Source: DASXRA01 sp036558905
GTDB taxonomy: Bacteria > Actinomycetota > Actinomycetes > Mycobacteriales > Jatrophihabitantaceae
Direction: 5' to 3'
DNA length: 45,309 bases
NCBI GenBank assembly: GCA_036558905.1
Contig: DATBER010000054.1
Coordinates: 1-45,309 of the forward strand
A program made the position numbers and the translations under genes. The notes under the pieces were generated by a model. It was given only the letters and a program-made list of their open reading frames with translations. It ran no database searches and was not told where the DNA came from. This document shows positions 42,461 through 45,309 of this stretch, piece by piece. Each line of letters starts with the position of its first letter. Position 1 is the stretch's first letter.

Positions 42461-43462
42461 TCACGGCGCGGACGTCCTGGTGGACCGAGCTATGGATCTT
42501 GCCCGAGAGATCCAGCGTAGCCAGCGCGTAGGGACGCGTCGGGGTTGATGTCGCGACGCAGGTTCTCGGCCAGACCGTTGGCGTGCTTGGTCGGTAGGTG
42601 AGGCCTCGGCTCGTTGGTGGTCGTCGAGCAGCGCGGGTGAGCGGGCGATCACGGTCACGCTGGCGATCAGCCCCAGCAGGCATACGGCGTCGATGACCAG
42701 TGAGGCCGGAGCGAGCCGGATGTTGTCGCCGAGCAGCACTACGCCCAGGACGACGCCTATCACCGGTTGCGTGCCGGCGATCGGGGCGAGGGCGTAGTCG
42801 AGGCGGGCGGCGCGAAAGGCTCGCTGCGAGAGTAGGACGGCTGCCGCGGCGGCGGCCAGCATGACGTAGGGCCAGAGGCTGGCAAGCGTCGGGCGGATTC
42901 CGTGATGGGTGAAGGTGACCGACACGCCGCGTGTGGCGACGTCCTGCAACGCATAGAGCAGACCGGCGGCGAAGGCGGCAGTCAGCGACGTGGTGAGGAC
43001 GTGTCTCCGTACGCCTTGGGCGAGTAGTGCCGCGGTGACGACGGCGATTGCGACGACCGCGAGTACGCCGGGCAAGACAATGCGCGGGTCGAGATGTCGC
43101 GTGTTGGTGGGGGAGCTGGTAACCATGAAGGCACTCAGCGCGGCGGCGACGCCGATGGAGCCGAGGATCTCGCGCCGGAGTGGCCGGTGTTTGACCAGTA
43201 TCGCCCGAGTAATGAACGCGCACATCAGGGTGAGCGACATTAGCGGCGCCACCAAGGTGAGTGGGCCTAGTTGCAGGGCGGTCCCGGTCAGCGTCTGACC
43301 GAGGGTGAGTGCTGCGATTCCTGCGCACCACAGTCGGGAACGGAGCATTTGCGCCAGCCTCGGGCCGCCCGAGGTGTCGCCACACGCGACTACGACCCGG
43401 TGTTGCAACACCCAGCCGACCCCGAGCACGGTGGTGCCGATAAGCGTGAGCAGGTACACCAC
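42461..43462 (-). CDS. DMT-superfamily (EamA/NIPA-like) permease
   Basis: A membrane protein with nine to ten helices in two halves: V-Y-L-L-T-L-I-G-T-T-V-L-G-V at the N-terminus, then Q-L-G-P-L-T-L-V-A-P-L-M-S-L, and in the second half P-I-A-G-T-Q-P-V-I-G-V-V-L-G-V. The repeat of L-x-P-L-x-x-x-L matches the DMT family of unknown substrate. I place the start at GTG 43462 (333 aa), just before the first helix; an in-frame ATG at 43603 would add 47 disordered residues. The last 50 residues after L-L-D-D-H are Arg/Ser-rich and unlike the family, so the native stop may have been lost. Confidence 0.72.
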   Translation of the reverse strand: MVYLLTLIGTTVLGVGWVLQHRVVVACGDTSGGPRLAQMLRSRLWCAGIAALTLGQTLTGTALQLGPLTLVAPLMSLTLMCAFITRAILVKHRPLRREILGSIGVAAALSAFMVTSSPTNTRHLDPRIVLPGVLAVVAIAVVTAALLAQGVRRHVLTTSLTAAFAAGLLYALQDVATRGVSVTFTHHGIRPTLASLWPYVMLAAAAAAVLLSQRAFRAARLDYALAPIAGTQPVIGVVLGVVLLGDNIRLAPASLVIDAVCLLGLIASVTVIARSPALLDDHQRAEASPTDQARQRSGREPASRHQPRRVPTRWLRWISRARSIARSTRTSAP

Positions 43463-44326
43463 ATCGTCGTCGTTCCCGCTGGGCGCGGTGCTCTCACATG
43501 GCCAACTGGCCGAGTTCTGCCCTCTTAGTGGTCCGTGCGGCGGGTCCGCCGACGGGGCCGACATCGACGGCCTCACCGGGCCGGGTTGTGAGCGCGCAGC
43601 CACCGCGTTGCTCAGCCTGGCGATCTGACGGATCGCTGCTCGTGGCGTGTGGACATTCCGCGGCGGACGGGAGTTTCAATGCGCGCGTCAACCTCGCTCA
43701 GTTGGCGTCGGCGCGCTCGGACTGTCAGGGCCGATAGCCGGGCGCCCCGCCTGGACCGGGAGGGATGGACCGGGCGGGGGCAACGCGACAGTACGCCCTG
43801 GCCGCTTACGACATTGCGTCGCCGGAGTCGGAGCGAATCGGCTGGGAGAATCGCGCGGTGACCCGCCAGCCCGAGGTTGCCCGTGACTTGCGGCTGCTGC
43901 GGCGCGGTCGAGGGCTGGAGGCCACCACGGTTGGTTGGAACCTCGCTCGTTGGCCGCGAAGGCGAGGACGGGCGGCGGGTGGCTCGCCGAGCCGGGCGTT
44001 CCTCCGACTCAGTCAGCGCTGTTTCTTGTCGACACCCACTGCCTGCTCGTTGCTGCCTAGCAACCGGCCGTGTCACGCACCACGCGTTAATCGATCTTGA
44101 ACCTGGGGAAGCCCACGAGTGATCGAGTCTGGACCGAGACGAAGCGGCCCGACGCGGTGTCCACCGAGGACACCCGCGGACGGTGGCGAGCGTAATGGCC
44201 GGCGCGCCTGGCGCTCCTCACGCGGACGACGTACACGGCGAACGGTGTGGAGGGCCCTGGGAATACGTTCGGACGCGGTGCAGCAGTTCGTCAAGCTGGG
44301 CGCAACGAGCAGCGAAAGGACACGTC
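43463..44326. other. Long intergenic region
   Basis: About 860 bp in which no frame looks like a real protein on either strand. It should contain promoters for the DMT permease (-) and the gvpA-like gene (+). Nothing else stands out. Confidence 0.5.
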
Positions 44327-44704
44327 ATGACCGTCGCAGCGCCATCGGTGAATCGCGCACCCCGCCCGAGCGGCCTGGCCGATGTACTGGATCTAGTGCT
44401 CGACAAGGGCATCGTCATCGACGCCTACGTGCGGCTGGCACTGGTCGGGATTGAGATCTTGACCCTCGACGCCCGAGTCGTGATCGCGAGTGTCGATACC
44501 TACCTACGCTTCGCTGAGGCAGTAAACCGACTCGAGCTACAGCCGCACGAGCAGGCAGCCGGCCTGCCCGGCCTCGTAGAGGAACTGCGCGATGGCGGCG
44601 CCAATAAGAGGACCGCCAACGACAAGACCGCCGATGAGAAGACCGGAGGCCAGAGCGCCAGCGGCCCGCGGCGACCAGCCCGGCGCAGCCGCCAACAAAG
44701 CTGA
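44327..44704 (+). CDS. GvpA/GvpJ-type gas vesicle protein
   Basis: A 125-aa protein starting at ATG 44327 with AAAGGA upstream. Residues about 16-75 are the GvpA core: L-A-D-V-L-D-L-V-L-D-K-G-I-V-I-D (17-32), L-V-G-I-E-I-L-T-L-D-A-R-V-V-I-A (39-54), S-V-D-T-Y-L-R-F-A-E-A. These form the amphipathic shell helices and beta-hairpin. The tail (about 90-125) is Lys/Arg/Asp-rich and disordered, more like the minor protein GvpJ/GvpM than the shell protein GvpA. The expected gvpF/L/N/O/K genes are not in the window; they may lie beyond the right edge, or this is an orphan. Confidence 0.85.
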   Translation: MTVAAPSVNRAPRPSGLADVLDLVLDKGIVIDAYVRLALVGIEILTLDARVVIASVDTYLRFAEAVNRLELQPHEQAAGLPGLVEELRDGGANKRTANDKTADEKTGGQSASGPRRPARRSRQQS

Positions 44705-44888
44705 TCGACGCTCGACTAGCGGGAAAGACCTTGCGGACGTGCAGGCCGAGCAGGAGCGCGTCGGCGAGCGGGTGGACCCGGTTGACAAACGCGATGGTCT
44801 CGTTGTCGAACAGCGGCAGGGTGCATCGGCCGCGCTCGAATTGGCCCGCTGCAGTTTTGAGTCGGCCAGGCCGGGGTAGGCCACCTCC
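44590..44888 (-). pseudogene. Possible frameshifted hydrophobic protein remnant antisense to the gvp tail
   Basis: On the minus strand one frame gives L-P-L-F-D-N-E-T-I-A-F-V-N-R-V-H, then L-A-D-A-L-L-L-G-L-H-V-R-K-V-F-P (about 44815-44730). After a one-base shift in a CCC run, the other frame continues R-R-S-A-L-L-A-A-A-P-G-W, then A-S-G-L-L-I-G-G-L-V-V-G-G-P-L-I-G. The two pieces read like one protein with a C-terminal hydrophobic helix broken by a frameshift. It overlaps the disordered tail of the gvpA-like gene, so it may equally be a shadow. I cannot name a family. Confidence 0.3.
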
Positions 44889-44923
44889 ATCGTTTGCTTG
44901 AAAAGATGCTGAGGAGGAAGGCC

Positions 44924-45309
44924 GTGTCCGACGCACCCATGGGACGCCTGACCCCGGAAGAAATCGCAGCGGAGTGCGGAACGGCGTTGCCGGCGAAGGA
45001 GGTCCTGTCACTGCTGGACCTGAACGCGAATATCGATCTGCTGCTTGATTTGGCGGCGCCGGTCGATCTCGCGATCGGGGCGAACGCGAACATCGCCGCG
45101 CCGATTAATGCCGCGGTCGACGCGAATGTGCTGTCGGTCGGTTCCGAATCGCAGGCCGCCGCGCTGCAGACCGGCGCGATGCATCAGGGCATTTTCGGGA
45201 ACGCGACCGCGACGTCGGACCAAACGAGTTCGATCGGCCAGGGTGGTGCGCCGGCCACTGCGGACGCCGGTAGCCCTGCGACTGCCGACACCGGTACGCC
45301 GGTCACTGC
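44924..45309 (+). CDS. Asn/Ala-rich repeat protein, 3' end beyond window
   Basis: A partial gene of at least 128 codons from GTG 44924, with GAGGAGG just upstream; no stop before the window ends. It starts L-T-P-E-E-I-A-A-E-C-G-T-A-L-P-A-K-E-V-L (9-28). A run of short hydrophobic repeats follows (L-N-A-N-I-D-L-L-L-D-L, A-P-V-D-L-A-I-G-A-N-A-N-I-A-A-P, A-V-D-A-N-V-L-S), each about 9-10 residues with Asn or Asp at fixed places. After that come Gln/Thr/Ser-rich and T-A-D-A/T-G-x-P-A repeats. It resembles actinobacterial proteins loosely annotated as peptidoglycan-binding, but I see no known binding domain. It lies 219 bp after the gvp gene in the same direction. Confidence 0.72.
   Translation, partial: MSDAPMGRLTPEEIAAECGTALPAKEVLSLLDLNANIDLLLDLAAPVDLAIGANANIAAPINAAVDANVLSVGSESQAAALQTGAMHQGIFGNATATSDQTSSIGQGGAPATADAGSPATADTGTPVT

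Noticed and set aside
43612..44100. Several overlapping open frames in the gap before the gvp gene
   Set aside because: All are Arg/Ser/Pro-rich with no start context and no family features; base-composition artefacts.
1..45309. CRISPR arrays, rRNA, tRNA, intact insertion sequences
   Set aside because: Read through both strands for regularly spaced repeats, tRNA arms with T-loop signature and transposase motifs; none was found, though a weak tRNA could be missed by eye.

Overview
The window is high-GC throughout with dense genes and strong GC3 bias. It carries an AfsR/SARP-type regulator, a DrrAB-type exporter, a DUF1206 membrane protein, a GAF-ANTAR antiterminator, a GvpA-type gas vesicle protein and Tat/Sec-exported glycosidases. 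Together these point to the chromosome of a filamentous or soil actinobacterium (Streptomycetales, Pseudonocardiales or Cryptosporangium/Frankia-like). The exact genus cannot be read from the sequence. I saw no rRNA, tRNA, CRISPR array or intact insertion sequence.

Layout. (1) 1-4.2 kb: a secreted BNR/Asp-box protein, a crotonase-family protein and a GNAT acetyltransferase. (2) 4.2-6.8 kb: a MacB/FtsX-type permease (-) and a histidine kinase (+), both with abnormal 5' ends. Between them lies an internal piece of a LolD/MacB-type ATPase gene, which looks like a rearrangement scar. (3) 6.8-11.7 kb: a DrrAB exporter convergent with a BTAD/NB-ARC/TPR regulator. A run of heptamer direct repeats at 11-bp spacing, as SARPs recognise, sits in front of drrA. 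(4) 11.8-17.5 kb: divergent exported glycoside hydrolases (GH2 with accessory modules, and a GH51/clan GH-A enzyme) with consensus-like divergent promoters. (5) 17.6-21.6 kb: a MarR regulon with an SDR, a DHA2 drug pump and an epoxide-hydrolase-like enzyme. Two copies of the same inverted repeat (18/22 identical) lie in front of the pump and in the marR/hydrolase intergenic region. (6) 21.8-24.3 kb: a translationally coupled GNAT-GNAT-MFS operon. (7) 24.4-26.5 kb: ECF sigma factor, small zinc-finger anti-sigma-like protein and exported lactonase-fold protein. (8) 26.7-29.2 kb: TauE-like permease, YceI and peroxiredoxin operon, divergent from a TetR gene with two operator-like repeats exactly 40 bp apart. 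(9) 29.2-34.2 kb: large signalling ATPase, methyltransferase and SDR in one direction.

From 34.4 kb on the window becomes looser and more accessory: DUF1206, phospholipase D-like protein, a decayed membrane-protein gene next to a duplicated 36-bp sequence, small basic proteins, a STAS protein whose phosphorylation site is replaced by acidic residues, GAF-ANTAR, a small orphan protein, a DMT permease, a lone gvpA-like gene, and a Asn/Ala-repeat protein running off the right edge.

The recurring theme is stress, detoxification and surface functions, each with its own local regulator (SARP, MarR, ECF/ZAS, TetR). The strongest new observations are the two cis-regulatory networks readable from the DNA (SARP-like box and MarR operator pair), the TetR 40-bp repeat, the ATPase-fragment scar, and the acidic-site STAS protein. 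No single wholly new system is proven by sequence alone.
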